A stretch of 64,000 nt of DNA from contig NZ_JAKFUM010000004.1 in NCBI RefSeq assembly GCF_021732705.1, positions 1 to 64,000 on the forward strand, given 5' to 3'. A program made the translations under genes and the position numbers. Positions within the stretch are counted from its first letter, which is position 1. The number at the start of each line of letters is the position of its first letter. Under the pieces are notes generated by a model. The model worked only from the letters and a program-made list of their open reading frames with translations. It was not told where the DNA came from and searched no databases. Shown piece by piece: positions 8,628 through 18,638 of the stretch. The stretch comes from Nevskia sp. Its GTDB lineage: Bacteria; Pseudomonadota; Gammaproteobacteria; Nevskiales; Nevskiaceae.

Positions 8628-9156
8628 CGAGCGAACCCACCAGACGGATCATTTCGAGCATGGCGGCCGCCGCCTCGTAACCCTTGTTTTCCTTGCCCGG
8701 CTTGCAGCGCTCGAAGGCCTGCTCGGCGGTGTTGACCGTCAGCACCCCGAAACCCAGCGGCGTGCCGAAAATCTGCGAAGCCTCGCGCAGGCCGCGGGAG
8801 CATTCGCCGGCGACGAAATCGAAATGCGGCGTGTCGCCGCGGATCACCGCACCGAGCGCGACCACACCGTCGAAGCGGCCGGTCTTCATCAGCGCCGACA
8901 CCGCCAGCGGCAGCTCGAACGCACCCGGGGCGAGGAAGGATTCGACATTCCGCGCCGGCACGCCCCAGTCCTTCAGGCACTTGTGAACGCCAGCCGTCAG
9001 CGCTTCCACCACCTCGACATTCCAGCGCGTCGCGATCACCGCGATGCGGCGATCCTTGAACTCACCCTTCTCGGGCTTCGGCGGCGCGGCGTAGCCGCTC
9101 TTGTGGGCAGCGGCTGCAGCGGCGATTTTCGACGACTTCGGGGCGGCTTTCGGCAC
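8620..9156 (-). CDS. ribH: 6,7-dimethyl-8-ribityllumazine synthase
   Basis: A 178-aa enzyme that condenses the DHBP and pyrimidine intermediates to lumazine, the penultimate riboflavin step; it usually assembles as an oligomeric shell. The conserved PGAFELPL begins at residue 77 and GAVIRGDTPHFDFV places the catalytic His at 111. An Ala/Lys-rich extension of about 33 residues precedes the core, making it longer than the typical 155 residues. It lies 19 bp after the RibB-type gene and overlaps nusB. Confidence 0.96.
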   Translation of the reverse strand: MPKAAPKSSKIAAAAAAHKSGYAAPPKPEKGEFKDRRIAVIATRWNVEVVEALTAGVHKCLKDWGVPARNVESFLAPGAFELPLAVSALMKTGRFDGVVALGAVIRGDTPHFDFVAGECSRGLREASQIFGTPLGFGVLTVNTAEQAFERCKPGKENKGYEAAAAMLEMIRLVGSLDV

Positions 9157-9175
9157 GTAAGGGCTCTTGTGGGTG

Positions 9176-10336
9176 TTACTGGGTCTGAACGTATTCGACG
9201 ACTTCGAGACCGAAGCCGGACAGCGCCTGCATGCGGTACGACGATCCCGACAGCACGCGCATCCGGCGCACGCCGAGATCGATCAGGATCTGGGCGCCGA
9301 TGCCGTAGGTGCGCAAGGATTGGGCGTCGTCACCGCTCGGTGCCGGCGCCTGTGCCTGTGCCGCGTGCGGTGTCGACAGCGCGATGATCTGCTTGACCAG
9401 GTCGCGCGGCGATGCGGTCTTGCGCAGCAACACGACAACGCCGCTGCCTTCCTCGGCGACGCGCTGCAGGGCCTTGCGCAGCGGCCACGAGAATTCCGGG
9501 TGCTCGACGCACAGCACGTCGGACAGCAGGTTGCCGACATGGACGCGGACCAGTGTCGGCTGGGCGGCGTCGATGTTGCCGCGCACCAGCGCCAGATGCA
9601 GCGTGTTCTCGACGGCGTCCTGATACGTCACCAGCCGGAAATCGCCGAACTCGGTGCGCACCGTGGTTTCGGCGACGCGCTCGATGGTGTGCTCGTGATG
9701 CAGGCGGTAGCGGATCAGGTCGGCAATCGTGCCGATCTTGAGCCCATGCGTCCGCGCGAACACCTCGAGATCCGGACGGCGCGCCATCGTGCCGTCGTCA
9801 TTGAGGATTTCGACGATCACCGACGCCGGCTCGACGCCGGCCAGACGGGCCAGATCGCAGCCCGCCTCGGTATGGCCGGCACGGGTCAGCACGCCGCCCG
9901 GCTGGGCCATCAGCGGGAAGATATGGCCCGGCTGCACCAGGTCTTCCGGACGGGCATCGGACTTGACCGCAGCCTGCACGGTGGCGGCGCGATCATGCGC
10001 CGAGATGCCGGTGGTGACGCCCTGCGAGGCTTCGATCGACACCGTGAACGCGGTCTGATGCAGGTCGTCGCCGTAGGCCACCATTGGCGGCAGGCGCAGC
10101 TGGCGGCAGCGTTCGGCGGTCAGGGTCAGGCAGATCAGGCCGCGGCCGAAGCGGGCCATGAAGTTGATGTCCTCCGGCCGGCAGTGCACCGCCGCCATGA
10201 TCAGATCGCCTTCGTTCTCGCGATCCTCGTCATCCATGACGACGACCATCTTGCCGGCCTTGATGTCGGCAATGATGTCTTCGATCGAGTCGAGGCTGCG
10301 GCCCTTGGCCTCGGAAATCGGATGCACGTTACTCAT
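9176..10336 (-). CDS. ribB: 3,4-dihydroxy-2-butanone-4-phosphate synthase fused to a degenerate GTP cyclohydrolase II-like domain
   Basis: 386 aa. The N-terminal half (about 1-210) is a complete RibB domain that makes DHBP from ribulose 5-phosphate: [29 protein letters not shown] and [16 protein letters not shown] are all present. The C-terminal half resembles GTP cyclohydrolase II in outline and ends with a recognisable YGIGAQIL segment. The zinc-binding cysteine cluster expected after VRVH is missing; the sequence there reads [15 protein letters not shown]. The second activity is therefore probably lost, as in the RibBX variant known from Proteobacteria, and a separate ribA is expected elsewhere. 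It overlaps ribE by 4 bp. Confidence 0.92.
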   Translation of the reverse strand: MSNVHPISEAKGRSLDSIEDIIADIKAGKMVVVMDDEDRENEGDLIMAAVHCRPEDINFMARFGRGLICLTLTAERCRQLRLPPMVAYGDDLHQTAFTVSIEASQGVTTGISAHDRAATVQAAVKSDARPEDLVQPGHIFPLMAQPGGVLTRAGHTEAGCDLARLAGVEPASVIVEILNDDGTMARRPDLEVFARTHGLKIGTIADLIRYRLHHEHTIERVAETTVRTEFGDFRLVTYQDAVENTLHLALVRGNIDAAQPTLVRVHVGNLLSDVLCVEHPEFSWPLRKALQRVAEEGSGVVVLLRKTASPRDLVKQIIALSTPHAAQAQAPAPSGDDAQSLRTYGIGAQILIDLGVRRMRVLSGSSYRMQALSGFGLEVVEYVQTQ

Positions 10337-10941
10337 GATGCGGACTCACTGCGGGCCTCCAGCAGGCGTTCGAGGTAGCGGGCGATCAGGTCGACTTCGA
10401 GATTGACCGCGCCGCCCGGCTCGAGACCGCCCAGAGTCGTGTTTTCCCAGGTGTGCGGCACGATGTTGACCTCGAACCGGCATTTGTCGACCGCGTTGAC
10501 CGTCAAGCTTACTCCGTCGATCGCCACCGAGCCCTTGCGGGCGATGTAGCGGGCGATGGCCGGCGGTGCTTCGAAGGTCAGGCGCCACGAGCGGGCATCG
10601 ACGTGTTTCTCGACCAGATGGCCGACGCCATCGACATGGCCGGACATCATGTGGCCGCCGAGCGGCTTGTGCGGCGTCAGCGCCCGTTCCAGGTTCAGCC
10701 GGGTGCCGACCTGCCAGTGCCGCGCGGTGGTGGCATCGAGCGTTTCGACCGAGACATCGGCGACGAAGCCTTGCGGCGGCAGCGCGACGGCCGTCAGGCA
10801 GACGCCATTGCTGGCGATCGAGTCGCCGAGATTGACGCCGTCCAGATAATGGCCGTCGGTCGCGATGGTCAGGCGGACATCGCCGCCCACCTGTTCGATC
10901 TGCTCGACGCGTCCGAGCGCCTCGACGATTCCCGTGAACAT
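10333..10941 (-). CDS. ribE: Riboflavin synthase alpha subunit
   Basis: A 202-aa enzyme that dismutates two lumazines to riboflavin. It starts [12 protein letters not shown] as nearly all family members do, and has two lumazine-binding repeats, about residues 1-97 and 98-200. SNGVCLTAV marks the first and [10 protein letters not shown] the second; [10 protein letters not shown] lies between them. It starts 11 bp after ribD and overlaps the RibB-type gene by 4 bp. In Pseudomonas-style naming this is ribC. Confidence 0.95.
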   Translation of the reverse strand: MFTGIVEALGRVEQIEQVGGDVRLTIATDGHYLDGVNLGDSIASNGVCLTAVALPPQGFVADVSVETLDATTARHWQVGTRLNLERALTPHKPLGGHMMSGHVDGVGHLVEKHVDARSWRLTFEAPPAIARYIARKGSVAIDGVSLTVNAVDKCRFEVNIVPHTWENTTLGGLEPGGAVNLEVDLIARYLERLLEARSESAS

Positions 10942-10952
10942 TGCTGCGGCTC

Positions 10953-12047
10953 CTAAGCCCTTGGTCGGGCTGTGATTTTGAGATCGGTACCGAGGAATTC
11001 AACCCCGGTGAATTCGAGCGCGACATGGTCGGCCAGGCGCTCGAGCCCCGGCAGGCGAACCAGTCCGCGGGCGTCGTCGCCGAGCAGCTTCGGCGCGGCG
11101 TAGACCAGCAGTTCGTCGACCAGCCGCTCGCGCAGCAGCGCACCGGCGAGGCGCGGGCCGCACTCGGCGAACACTTCATTGATGTCGCGTGCGGCGAGGT
11201 AGCGCAGTGCCGCCGGCAGCGACAGATGCCCGCTCAGATCGCGCAGCAGCACGGTCGATTCGACCTCGGCCGGTGCCGTCGCCGCCACCGCCGTCAGCCA
11301 GAAGCGCCGCGCGCCGGGGTTCCAGACCTTCGCGGTCGCCGGCACCCGGGCCGAGGTGTCGAGCACGATGCGGTCCGGCTGTCGCCAGCCTTCGTCGGCC
11401 GCGCGCGGCAGGCGCACGGTCAGTTCCGGATCATCGGCCAGCACCGTGTCGCTGCTGGTCAGCACGGCACCGGCCTCGGCGCGCAGGCGGTGCACATCTT
11501 CGCGCGCGGCATCGCCGGTGATCCAGCGGCTTTCCCCGGTCGCCATCGCGGTGCGGCCGTCGAGGCTCATCGCGAGCTTCAGGGTCAGCCACGGCCGGCG
11601 CCGCTCGATGCGCGACAGGAAACCGCGGCACAGCGCCCGCGCCTCGGCTTCCAGCAGACCCGCCGTGCATTCGATGCCGGCCGCGCGCAACTTCGCGAAG
11701 CCCTGCCCGGCCACTTGCGGAAACGGATCGCCGATCGCCGCGAACACCCGGCGCACGCCGGCGGCGATCAGCGCATCGGCGCACGGCGGCGTGCGACCGT
11801 GATGGGCGCAGGGTTCGAGCGTGACGTAGACATCGGCGCCGCGCGCCCGCGCGCCGGCCGCGCGCAGGGCAAAGACTTCGGCATGCGGTTCGCCGGCCCG
11901 CTGATGCCAGCCTTCGCCGACGATGCGCGGACCCTCGCCATCATCGCGAACGATGACGCAGCCGACTCGGGGGTTCGGATGGGTGGTCGCGCGGCCGTTC
12001 GCGGCCAGCGCGAGCGCGCGACGCATCCAGATGGCGGGATCGCTCAC
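10953..12047 (-). CDS. ribD: Bifunctional pyrimidine deaminase/reductase
   Basis: A 364-aa two-domain enzyme that deaminates and then reduces the ring-opened product of GTP cyclohydrolase II. The N-terminal zinc deaminase domain (about 1-145) has HAE (His55, Glu57) and [11 protein letters not shown] (Cys80, Cys89). The C-terminal reductase domain begins around [16 protein letters not shown] and contains the substrate-binding SRWITG. It overlaps nrdR by 4 bp. No FMN riboswitch is visible upstream. Confidence 0.96.
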   Translation of the reverse strand: MSDPAIWMRRALALAANGRATTHPNPRVGCVIVRDDGEGPRIVGEGWHQRAGEPHAEVFALRAAGARARGADVYVTLEPCAHHGRTPPCADALIAAGVRRVFAAIGDPFPQVAGQGFAKLRAAGIECTAGLLEAEARALCRGFLSRIERRRPWLTLKLAMSLDGRTAMATGESRWITGDAAREDVHRLRAEAGAVLTSSDTVLADDPELTVRLPRAADEGWRQPDRIVLDTSARVPATAKVWNPGARRFWLTAVAATAPAEVESTVLLRDLSGHLSLPAALRYLAARDINEVFAECGPRLAGALLRERLVDELLVYAAPKLLGDDARGLVRLPGLERLADHVALEFTGVEFLGTDLKITARPRA

Positions 12048-12634
12048 TTGACCCGCTTGCTGGTCTTGGCGGGCTTGGCGTGCTCGGCGGCCTGACGCTT
12101 GGCGGTGGCCAGCGCAATGGCCGCATTGGCGGCCGGTTCGGAGTCGATCAGCAGCATCTGGCTGCGCCGCGCCTCGGCGGTGGGCAGCTGTTCGAGTCGC
12201 GCGATTTCCTCGCGGAACGCGTTGACGTCCTCGAAGCTCCGGTAGATCGACGCGAAGCGGACATAGGCGACGTGATCGAGATCGCGCAGCTCATCCATCA
12301 CCCACTCGCCGATGCGCATCGACGGCACTTCGCGCTCGTTGACCGCCCGCAGCTTGCGGATGACGTTCTCGATCGCGTGATCGACCTTGTCGGGTGGCAC
12401 CGGCCGCTTGAAGATCGCGTGCTCGATGCCGCGGCGGAGCTTGTCCTCGTCAAACGGTTCCGGCGTGCCGCTGCGCTTGAGCACGTACGGCATCTGCAGT
12501 TGCGAGCGCTCGAACGTGGTGAAGCGGGCATCGCAGGCGGGGCACTCGCGCCGTCGACGCACCTGCGTGCCGTCCTCGAACAGGCGCGAGTCGATCACGC
12601 GCGTGTCCGGTGCTTTGCAGAACGGGCATTGCAC
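12044..12634 (-). CDS. nrdR: Transcriptional repressor NrdR
   Basis: A 196-aa zinc-ribbon/ATP-cone regulator that represses ribonucleotide reductase genes when dATP is high. Zinc ligands are Cys3, Cys6, Cys31 and Cys34; [17 protein letters not shown] is typical. The ATP-cone follows (about 47-137, PYVLKRSG to [10 protein letters not shown]). A C-terminal tail of about 45 Ala/Lys-rich residues is longer than usual. It leads the riboflavin operon, downstream of glyA, an arrangement common in gammaproteobacteria. Confidence 0.96.
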   Translation of the reverse strand: MQCPFCKAPDTRVIDSRLFEDGTQVRRRRECPACDARFTTFERSQLQMPYVLKRSGTPEPFDEDKLRRGIEHAIFKRPVPPDKVDHAIENVIRKLRAVNEREVPSMRIGEWVMDELRDLDHVAYVRFASIYRSFEDVNAFREEIARLEQLPTAEARRSQMLLIDSEPAANAAIALATAKRQAAEHAKPAKTSKRVK

Positions 12635-12650
12635 GGGCTAAGCCCTCGCG

Positions 12651-12801
12651 AGGCGAGAGGCGGGAAGCGGGCGGCGGGACGACGACAGCAGGCGCGCAGC
12701 CACTGAAGCGCGCGCTGCACACCGCTTTTCCGCCTCACCGTTCACGCCTGACGCCTCACGGTAGTCGCCTCACCCCTCACGTCTAACAGTCGCACGCCTC
12801 A
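12651..12801. repeat. Intergenic CGCCTCAC-type repeat, locus 1
   Basis: The 164-bp gap between glyA and nrdR is filled with degenerate copies of CGCCTCAC/CACGCCTCA on the right and GAGGCG-type copies (the reverse complement) on the left. The 16-mer CGCCTCACCCCTCACG (12766-12781) and the 12-mer AGGCGGGAAGCG (12658-12669) both recur exactly in the acnD-prpC gap. The last copy runs into the glyA stop codon. It could fold into a long hairpin. Confidence 0.75.
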
Positions 12802-14070
12802 CGACCGATAGACCGGGAAGCGCGCCGTCAGCTTTGCCACCTCGCCGCTGACGCGGGCGACGACGGCATCGACATCGCCACCGGCCGACATGGCATCGAC
12901 GATATCGGCAATCCAGGTGGCCACCTGCGCCATCTCCGCTTCCTTGAAGCCGCGGGTGGTCGAGGCCGGCGAGCCGAGGCGCAGGCCCGAGGTCACGAAC
13001 GCCGACTTCGGATCGTTCGGCACCGAGTTCTTGTTGGCGGTGATGTGGGCGCGGCCGAGCGCGGCTTCCGCGTCCTTGCCGGTGACGTTCTTGGCGACCA
13101 GATCGAGCAGAAACAGATGGTTGTCGGTGCCGCCCGAGACCACCTTGTAGCCGCGATCGAGGAAGACCTTGGCCATCGCGCGAGCGTTGGCGATGACCTG
13201 CTGCTGGTAGATCTTGAACGACGGATCGAGCGCTTCCTTGAACGCCACGGCCTTGGCCGCGATCACGTGCATCAGCGGGCCGCCCTGGATGCCCGGGAAC
13301 ACCGCCGAGTTCAGCTTCTTGTAGAAATCCTCGCCCTGGCCGTTGGCGATGATGATGCCGCCGCGTGGGCCTCTGAGAGTCTTGTGCGTGGTCGAGGTCA
13401 CGACATGCGCGTGCGGCACCGGGCTCGGGTATTCACCGGCCGCGATCAGGCCGGAGACGTGCGCCATGTCGACCCAGAAATAGGCGCCGACCTTGTCCGC
13501 GATGGCCCGCATCCGCGCCCAGTCCTTGACCCGCGAATACGCCGAGAAGCCACCGATCAGCAGCTTCGGCTTGTGCTCCAGCGCCAGCCGCTCCATCTCG
13601 TCGTAGTTGATCAGGCCGGTTTCCGGGTCCAGACCGTACGGCACGATCTTGTACTGCTTGCCGGAAAAATTCGCCGGATGGCCGTGCGTCAGGTGACCGC
13701 CCTGCGCGAGGTTCATGCCCATCACCACATCGCCCGGATTGACCAGGGTCAGGAAGATCGCGGCATTCGCCTGCGCGCCCGAGTGCGGCTGCACGTTGGC
13801 GTAATCGCAGTTGTAGAGCTGCTTCAGGCGATCGATCGCCAACTGTTCGGCGATGTCGACGAACTCGCAGCCGCCGTAGTAGCGCTTGCCTGGATAACCC
13901 TCGGCGTACTTGTTCGTCAGCTGGCCACCCTGCGCTTCCATCACTGCCGGGCTGGCGTAGTTTTCCGACGCAATCAGCTCGATGTGCGCTTCCTGGCGGC
14001 CGGATTCGGCGACCAGCGCGGCGTTGAGTTCGGGATCGGCGACAGCGAGCGACGGAGCGTTGGTGAACAT
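12799..14070 (-). CDS. glyA: Serine hydroxymethyltransferase
   Basis: A 423-aa PLP enzyme that interconverts serine and glycine with tetrahydrofolate, the main source of one-carbon units. Landmarks are [40 protein letters not shown], and [15 protein letters not shown] with the PLP-binding lysine. Length is normal. It lies 54 bp after nadA and upstream of nrdR on the same strand, separated from nrdR by the repeat element. Confidence 0.97.
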   Translation of the reverse strand: MFTNAPSLAVADPELNAALVAESGRQEAHIELIASENYASPAVMEAQGGQLTNKYAEGYPGKRYYGGCEFVDIAEQLAIDRLKQLYNCDYANVQPHSGAQANAAIFLTLVNPGDVVMGMNLAQGGHLTHGHPANFSGKQYKIVPYGLDPETGLINYDEMERLALEHKPKLLIGGFSAYSRVKDWARMRAIADKVGAYFWVDMAHVSGLIAAGEYPSPVPHAHVVTSTTHKTLRGPRGGIIIANGQGEDFYKKLNSAVFPGIQGGPLMHVIAAKAVAFKEALDPSFKIYQQQVIANARAMAKVFLDRGYKVVSGGTDNHLFLLDLVAKNVTGKDAEAALGRAHITANKNSVPNDPKSAFVTSGLRLGSPASTTRGFKEAEMAQVATWIADIVDAMSAGGDVDAVVARVSGEVAKLTARFPVYRS

Positions 14071-14124
14071 GGTCGTCTTCGGGGGCGTGATGGAAGGGAA
14101 TTCGGGAGCAGTGCGCGGTGCGGC

Positions 14125-15222
14125 TCAATCAACCACTTCAAGCATCAGGTCCAGCGCCCGGCGCGCCGGCACGGCGACGTCCTTCGGCACCTGAATGCGG
14201 TTGACGACGGTGCCGGCGACCAGATTGTCGAGCACCCAGGCCAGGTGCTGCGGATCGGTGCGGAACATCGTCGAGCACATGCACACCATCGGCGACATGA
14301 ACTGGACGGTCACATTCTTCGGCTTCATCTCGTCGCGCAGCCGGTTGACCAGATTCAGCTCGGTGCCGACCAGCCAGTGCGAACCGGGCTCAGCCGCGCG
14401 CACCACGCGCAGAATGTATTCGGTGGAGCCGACGAAATCCGAAGCCTGGCAGACCTCGTAGCTGTTTTCCGGATGGCTGATGACGTGGCCGTTCGGCACT
14501 TCGCGGCGGAATTTCTCGATCTGCGCCGGGTGGAACATCTGGTGCACCGAGCAGAAACCCTTCCACAGGATGATCTTGGCCTGCCGTATCTCGTCGACGG
14601 TCAGGCCACCCTGCGGCTTCGTGAAGTCCCAGGTAACCATCTGCTCCAGCGGAATCCCCATCGTCAGGCCGGTGTTGCGGCCGAGATGCTGGTCCGGGAA
14701 GAACAGCACCTTCTCGCGCCGGCCGAATGACCATTCGAGCACCGCGCGGGCATTGCTCGACGTGCAGACGATGCCGCCGTGGTTGCCGCAGAACGCCTTC
14801 AGGTCGGCGGCAGAATTGATGTACGTGACCGGGGTGACTTTCTCGTCCGGATCCAGGATCTGCGACAGCTCTTCCCAGCACTTGCGGACCTTGACCAGAT
14901 TGGCCATGTCGGCCATCGAGCAGCCGGCGGCGAGGTCCGGCAGGATCACCTGACGTTCACCGTTGGTGACGATATCCGCCACTTCAGCCATGAAGTGGAC
15001 GCCGCAGAACACGATGTATTCGGCGGAAGTCTTCGCCGCCAGCTGCGACAGCTTCAGCGAGTCGCCCGAGAAATGGGCGTGCTTGAATACCTCGTCGCGC
15101 TGATAGTGGTGGCCGAGGATCGCGAGGCGATCTCCGAGAATCTGCTTGGCCGCGATGATGCGGGCATCGCAGGAGTCGTCGTCCAGCAGGTTGAACTGAT
15201 CGATTTTCAGAGCGGCAGCCAT
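14125..15222 (-). CDS. nadA: Quinolinate synthase A
   Basis: A 4Fe-4S enzyme that condenses iminoaspartate with dihydroxyacetone phosphate to quinolinate in NAD synthesis. ILGHHYQRDEVFKHAHFSGDSL, FCGVHFMAEVADI, DLAAGCSMAD and MVCMCSTMFRTD carry conserved residues and cluster cysteines. I place the start at the ATG at 15222 (MAAALKIDQFN, 365 aa). It is preceded by a strong AAGGAGG, whereas the upstream in-frame ATG would begin inside the likely promoter and add 16 non-conserved residues. Confidence 0.95.
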   Translation of the reverse strand: MAAALKIDQFNLLDDDSCDARIIAAKQILGDRLAILGHHYQRDEVFKHAHFSGDSLKLSQLAAKTSAEYIVFCGVHFMAEVADIVTNGERQVILPDLAAGCSMADMANLVKVRKCWEELSQILDPDEKVTPVTYINSAADLKAFCGNHGGIVCTSSNARAVLEWSFGRREKVLFFPDQHLGRNTGLTMGIPLEQMVTWDFTKPQGGLTVDEIRQAKIILWKGFCSVHQMFHPAQIEKFRREVPNGHVISHPENSYEVCQASDFVGSTEYILRVVRAAEPGSHWLVGTELNLVNRLRDEMKPKNVTVQFMSPMVCMCSTMFRTDPQHLAWVLDNLVAGTVVNRIQVPKDVAVPARRALDLMLEVVD

Positions 15223-15268
15223 GACGGCCTCCTTCAAGTGCCGCAGAGCATGTCCGCGACATCGCATC

Positions 15269-15274
15269 ATTTTA
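15269..15274 (-). promoter_or_regulatory. Possible -10 element for nadA
   Basis: TAAAAT on the minus strand about 47 bp before the nadA start, in an otherwise GC-rich leader. A TTGAAC upstream is too far away (about 21 bp) to be a standard -35, so support is weak. Confidence 0.3.
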
Positions 15275-15382
15275 GCCGAACGGGTCGGCTACTGCGTTCA
15301 ACGTCGCGAATCCGGCCGGCAGTGGCCATGGCGGCCCTGCTCGCACCGGACACCCGCCGCGGTCATCGAACGCATTCGACCG

Positions 15383-15400
15383 CGCTCGCCGTGGCGAGCG
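15383..15400 (-). terminator. Hairpin just after the Ig-repeat lipoprotein
   Basis: CGCTCGCC and GGCGAGCG form an 8-bp stem with a 2-base loop, 11 bp beyond the stop codon. There is no T tract, so it may be a weak terminator or an mRNA-stabilising structure. Confidence 0.35.
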
Positions 15401-15410
15401 GTGCCGACCG

Positions 15411-16760
15411 TCAGGGCGTCGGCGCCACCGTGGTGTAGGTCGCAGTCGCCGTCGGCGCCGGCGTCACGCCGGACGAGGTCGCCGTGCCCGTGATCGTCGT
15501 GGTTCCCGGCGTCAGGCTGCCCGGCGTCACCTGTCCGGCCGTCTGCAGCGCGCCACTGACGATGCCGGCGACCGGATTGCTGGACGTGAACGAGACCTGA
15601 CGGGTCACTTCCTGCGTGATGCCGCCGGTATAGGTGCCGATCGCGCGGAACTCGGTGATCAGGCTGCTGCCGGCAATGCTGGTCGCGGTGGCTGGCGTCA
15701 GCGCAATGCTCTGCAGGGTCCCGGCGACGGTGCTGACCTGGATCGGCGGGGCGGCAATCGCGGTGCCGGCGCTGGTGAACGTGGCCGAAATGGTGACCGG
15801 TCCGCCGGCGGTCAGCGCCGACAGCACATTGGTCAGGCCCGGAATGACATTGATGCCGGCGACGGTCGGGGCGCTGGAGGTGAACACGGTCTGCGTGCTG
15901 ATGTCCTGCTCCGGACCATTGCCGAAGTCCGCCATCGCGGTGATGCGTTCGTTGTTGCCGACGACCAGCGGCACCGGCGTGAAATCCGGCGCGCCGCTGT
16001 TGAACTCCGGCCGCAGCGAGATCGCGGTGATCGGCGCCACGGTGACGGTGGCCGCCGCCGACATCGTGCACGGCGCGAACCGGGCGCGTGCCGTCAAGGT
16101 GCCCGGCGCCACCGCCGCGATCAGTCCGCTGGTCGGGTCGATCGTGGCCACGGCCGTGTTCGGCACGTCAAATGCCCAGGTCGCGGCGACATCGACCGTG
16201 CTCGGAATGCCGTCGACGACCGCCAGTACCGACAGATCCGCAACCGTCGTCGGGCCGATGCGCAGCGTGTTGTTGACCAGCGACTGCGGAATCAGCGTCT
16301 GCGGATTGGTCTGCTGGATCGTCAGGCTGGTCGGCGTGGCGACGGTCAGGTTGATCGTGTCCGAGAACGAACTGAAGCTTGCGGTGACCGTCGCGTTGCC
16401 CGGTGCCACCGGCGTGACCGTGCCCGGCGCGAAGTTGCCGACGGTCGGCGCCGGCAGCGGCTCGTCGCCATTGCTGACGCGCAGCGCCGCCGTGTTGCTG
16501 CTGGACCAGCGCACGCGGTTGGTGAAATCGGCTGCCGAACCGTCGCTGAAGAACAGCGTTGCGGTGATCGGCGTGCGCAGGCACTCGTAAACCCGGCCGG
16601 TGGCCGCATCAAGCACGGCGCCCGGGCCATTGACCACGAGACGTGTCGGACCGATGCCCTCGCCTACCGGGTTGCAGGCCGTCAGGCCGAACAGGGTGGC
16701 GCCGATCGCGACCGACGGAATGGCGCGAACGAGCATCGGGCGAATCTTCATCATGAGCAT
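15411..16760 (-). CDS. Bacterial Ig-like (Big_2-type) repeat lipoprotein
   Basis: 449 aa. The signal peptide ends in FGLTAC, with the lipidated cysteine at residue 29, so the protein is anchored in a membrane facing the periplasm or surface. The rest is a chain of about four Ig-like modules. Each carries patterns such as VRWSSSNTAALRVSNG or VATIDPTSGLIAAVAPGT, the signature of Big_2-like domains, and no catalytic motif is visible. The first ATG overlaps the aspS stop by one base (TGATG), so translation is probably coupled to aspS; further ATGs follow at codons 3 and 4. Its role is unknown; adhesion or surface structure is possible. Confidence 0.75.
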   Translation of the reverse strand: MLMMKIRPMLVRAIPSVAIGATLFGLTACNPVGEGIGPTRLVVNGPGAVLDAATGRVYECLRTPITATLFFSDGSAADFTNRVRWSSSNTAALRVSNGDEPLPAPTVGNFAPGTVTPVAPGNATVTASFSSFSDTINLTVATPTSLTIQQTNPQTLIPQSLVNNTLRIGPTTVADLSVLAVVDGIPSTVDVAATWAFDVPNTAVATIDPTSGLIAAVAPGTLTARARFAPCTMSAAATVTVAPITAISLRPEFNSGAPDFTPVPLVVGNNERITAMADFGNGPEQDISTQTVFTSSAPTVAGINVIPGLTNVLSALTAGGPVTISATFTSAGTAIAAPPIQVSTVAGTLQSIALTPATATSIAGSSLITEFRAIGTYTGGITQEVTRQVSFTSSNPVAGIVSGALQTAGQVTPGSLTPGTTTITGTATSSGVTPAPTATATYTTVAPTP

Positions 16761-18571
16761 CAGGCCTCGGCGGCGGTCGAGCGCGGCGCGGGAGCGGCAG
16801 CCGGCGGTGCAACGGTGGAACGGATCGACAGCTCGCGCAGTTGCTTGCCGTCGACCGTGCCGGGGGCGTTGGTCAGCGGGCAGTGGGCGGTCTGGGTCTT
16901 CGGGAACGCGATCACTTCGCGGATCGACTGCGCGCCGGTCATCAGCATCACCAGACGATCGAGGCCGAGCGCGATGCCGCCGTGCGGCGGTGCGCCGAAC
17001 TTCAGCGCGTCGAGCAGGAAGCCGAACTTCTCGCGGGCTTCCTCGTCGCTGATGCCGAGCAGGCGAAACACCGCGCTCTGGACGTCGGCACGATGGATGC
17101 GCACCGAGCCGCCGCCGACTTCGACACCGTTCAGCACGAGGTCATAGCCCTGCGACAGCACGGTGCCCGGGTTGGCTTCGATGTCGGCGACATCGAACAC
17201 CTTCGGCGCAGTGAACGGATGGTGCAGCGCGACCCAGCGGCCTTCGTCCTCCTCGAACATCGGCCAGTCGATGACCCACAGCGCGCGCCAAGTGCCGGTC
17301 GCGGTGAAGCCGTGATCGAGGCCGACCTTGATGCGCAGCGCGCCCATGGCATCGCAGACCACCTTGAACTTGTCGGCGCCGAAGAACAGCAGGTCGCCGT
17401 CGGTGGCACCCGTGCGCTCGATGATGCCGGCGAGCGCGGCATCGGACAGGTTCTTGACGATCGGCGACTGCAGGCCGTCACGGCCCTTCGTCGACCACTC
17501 GTTGACCTTGATCCAGGCCAGACCGCGGGCGCCGTACTGGCCGACCATCTTGGTGTAGTCGTCGATCTGCGAACGCGGAATCTTGCCGCCGCCGGGCACG
17601 CGCATCACCACCACGCGGCTCTTGGGGTCAGCGGCGGGTGCTGCGAACACCTTGAACTCGCTGTCGGCGACGAGATCCTTGATCTCGACCAGCTCCAGCG
17701 GGTTGCGCAGGTCCGGCTTGTCCGAGCCGTAACGGCCCATCGCCTCGGCGTAGCTCATGTGCGGCAGCTGGCCGAGATCGACATTCATGACCGTGTTGAA
17801 CAGGTCGACGAACATGGTCTCGATCAGCGCCATGATCTCTTCCATCGACAGGAACGAGGTCTCGACGTCGAGCTGGGTGAATTCCGGCTGGCGATCGGCG
17901 CGCAGGTCTTCGTCGCGGAAGCAGCGGGCGATCTGGTAGTAGCGATCCAGCCCGCCCATCATCAGCAGCTGCTTGAACAGCTGCGGGGACTGCGGCAGCG
18001 CGAAGAACTTGCCTTCGTGGGTGCGGCTCGGCACCAGGTAGTCGCGCGCGCCTTCCGGCGTGGCGCGGGTCAGGATCGGGGTCTCGACGTCGATGAAGCC
18101 GAGCTCATCCATCTTGTTGCGGATGCGCCGGATCACGTCGTGGCGCAGGCGCAGGTTCTTCTGCATCAGCGGCCGGCGCAGGTCGACATAGCGGTACTTC
18201 AGGCGGGTTTCCTCGCCGACCGTGTCGTCATCGAGCTGGAACGGCGGTGTTTCCGCCTTGTTCAGCACTTCGACCGAGCGGCCGAGCACTTCGATGCGGC
18301 CGGTCGGCAGGTTGGCGTTCACCGTGCCTTCCGGGCGAGCGCGGACCACACCGGTGATCTGCACGACGTATTCGCTGCGCAGGCGTTCGGCGGCGGCGAA
18401 GGTTTCGGCATTGTCGGGATCGAACACGATCTGCAGCAGGCCTTCGCGGTCGCGCAGGTCGATGAAGATGACGCCGCCATGGTCACGACGGCGCTGAACC
18501 CAGCCGCACACCTGGACGGTCTGGCCGGTCAGCGCTTCGGTGACCTGGCCGCAGTAATGGGAACGCATCAT
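16760..18571 (-). CDS. aspS: Aspartyl-tRNA synthetase
   Basis: A 603-aa class II synthetase of the bacterial type. It has an N-terminal OB-fold anticodon-binding domain (about 1-110), the catalytic core with [20 protein letters not shown] (motif 2), a GAD insertion around residues 280-420, and motif 3 in [15 protein letters not shown]. Many organisms of this type use a non-discriminating AspRS that also charges tRNA-Asn; I cannot decide that from sequence alone. The C-terminus has an Ala/Pro-rich tail of about 20 residues. It is the third gene after fmdB and DUF502, a conserved proteobacterial trio. Confidence 0.97.
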   Translation of the reverse strand: MMRSHYCGQVTEALTGQTVQVCGWVQRRRDHGGVIFIDLRDREGLLQIVFDPDNAETFAAAERLRSEYVVQITGVVRARPEGTVNANLPTGRIEVLGRSVEVLNKAETPPFQLDDDTVGEETRLKYRYVDLRRPLMQKNLRLRHDVIRRIRNKMDELGFIDVETPILTRATPEGARDYLVPSRTHEGKFFALPQSPQLFKQLLMMGGLDRYYQIARCFRDEDLRADRQPEFTQLDVETSFLSMEEIMALIETMFVDLFNTVMNVDLGQLPHMSYAEAMGRYGSDKPDLRNPLELVEIKDLVADSEFKVFAAPAADPKSRVVVMRVPGGGKIPRSQIDDYTKMVGQYGARGLAWIKVNEWSTKGRDGLQSPIVKNLSDAALAGIIERTGATDGDLLFFGADKFKVVCDAMGALRIKVGLDHGFTATGTWRALWVIDWPMFEEDEGRWVALHHPFTAPKVFDVADIEANPGTVLSQGYDLVLNGVEVGGGSVRIHRADVQSAVFRLLGISDEEAREKFGFLLDALKFGAPPHGGIALGLDRLVMLMTGAQSIREVIAFPKTQTAHCPLTNAPGTVDGKQLRELSIRSTVAPPAAAPAPRSTAAEA

Positions 18572-18638
18572 CGGAAATCACGCAGCGAGAAGGGCAAGAC
18601 AGCGATTGTAACGTCCGACACCCGAAGCGTGTGGAGGT

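Noticed and set aside
12635-12800. Possible FMN riboswitch ahead of the riboflavin genes
   Set aside because: None of the RFN conserved blocks is present; the gap holds the CGCCTCAC repeat instead.
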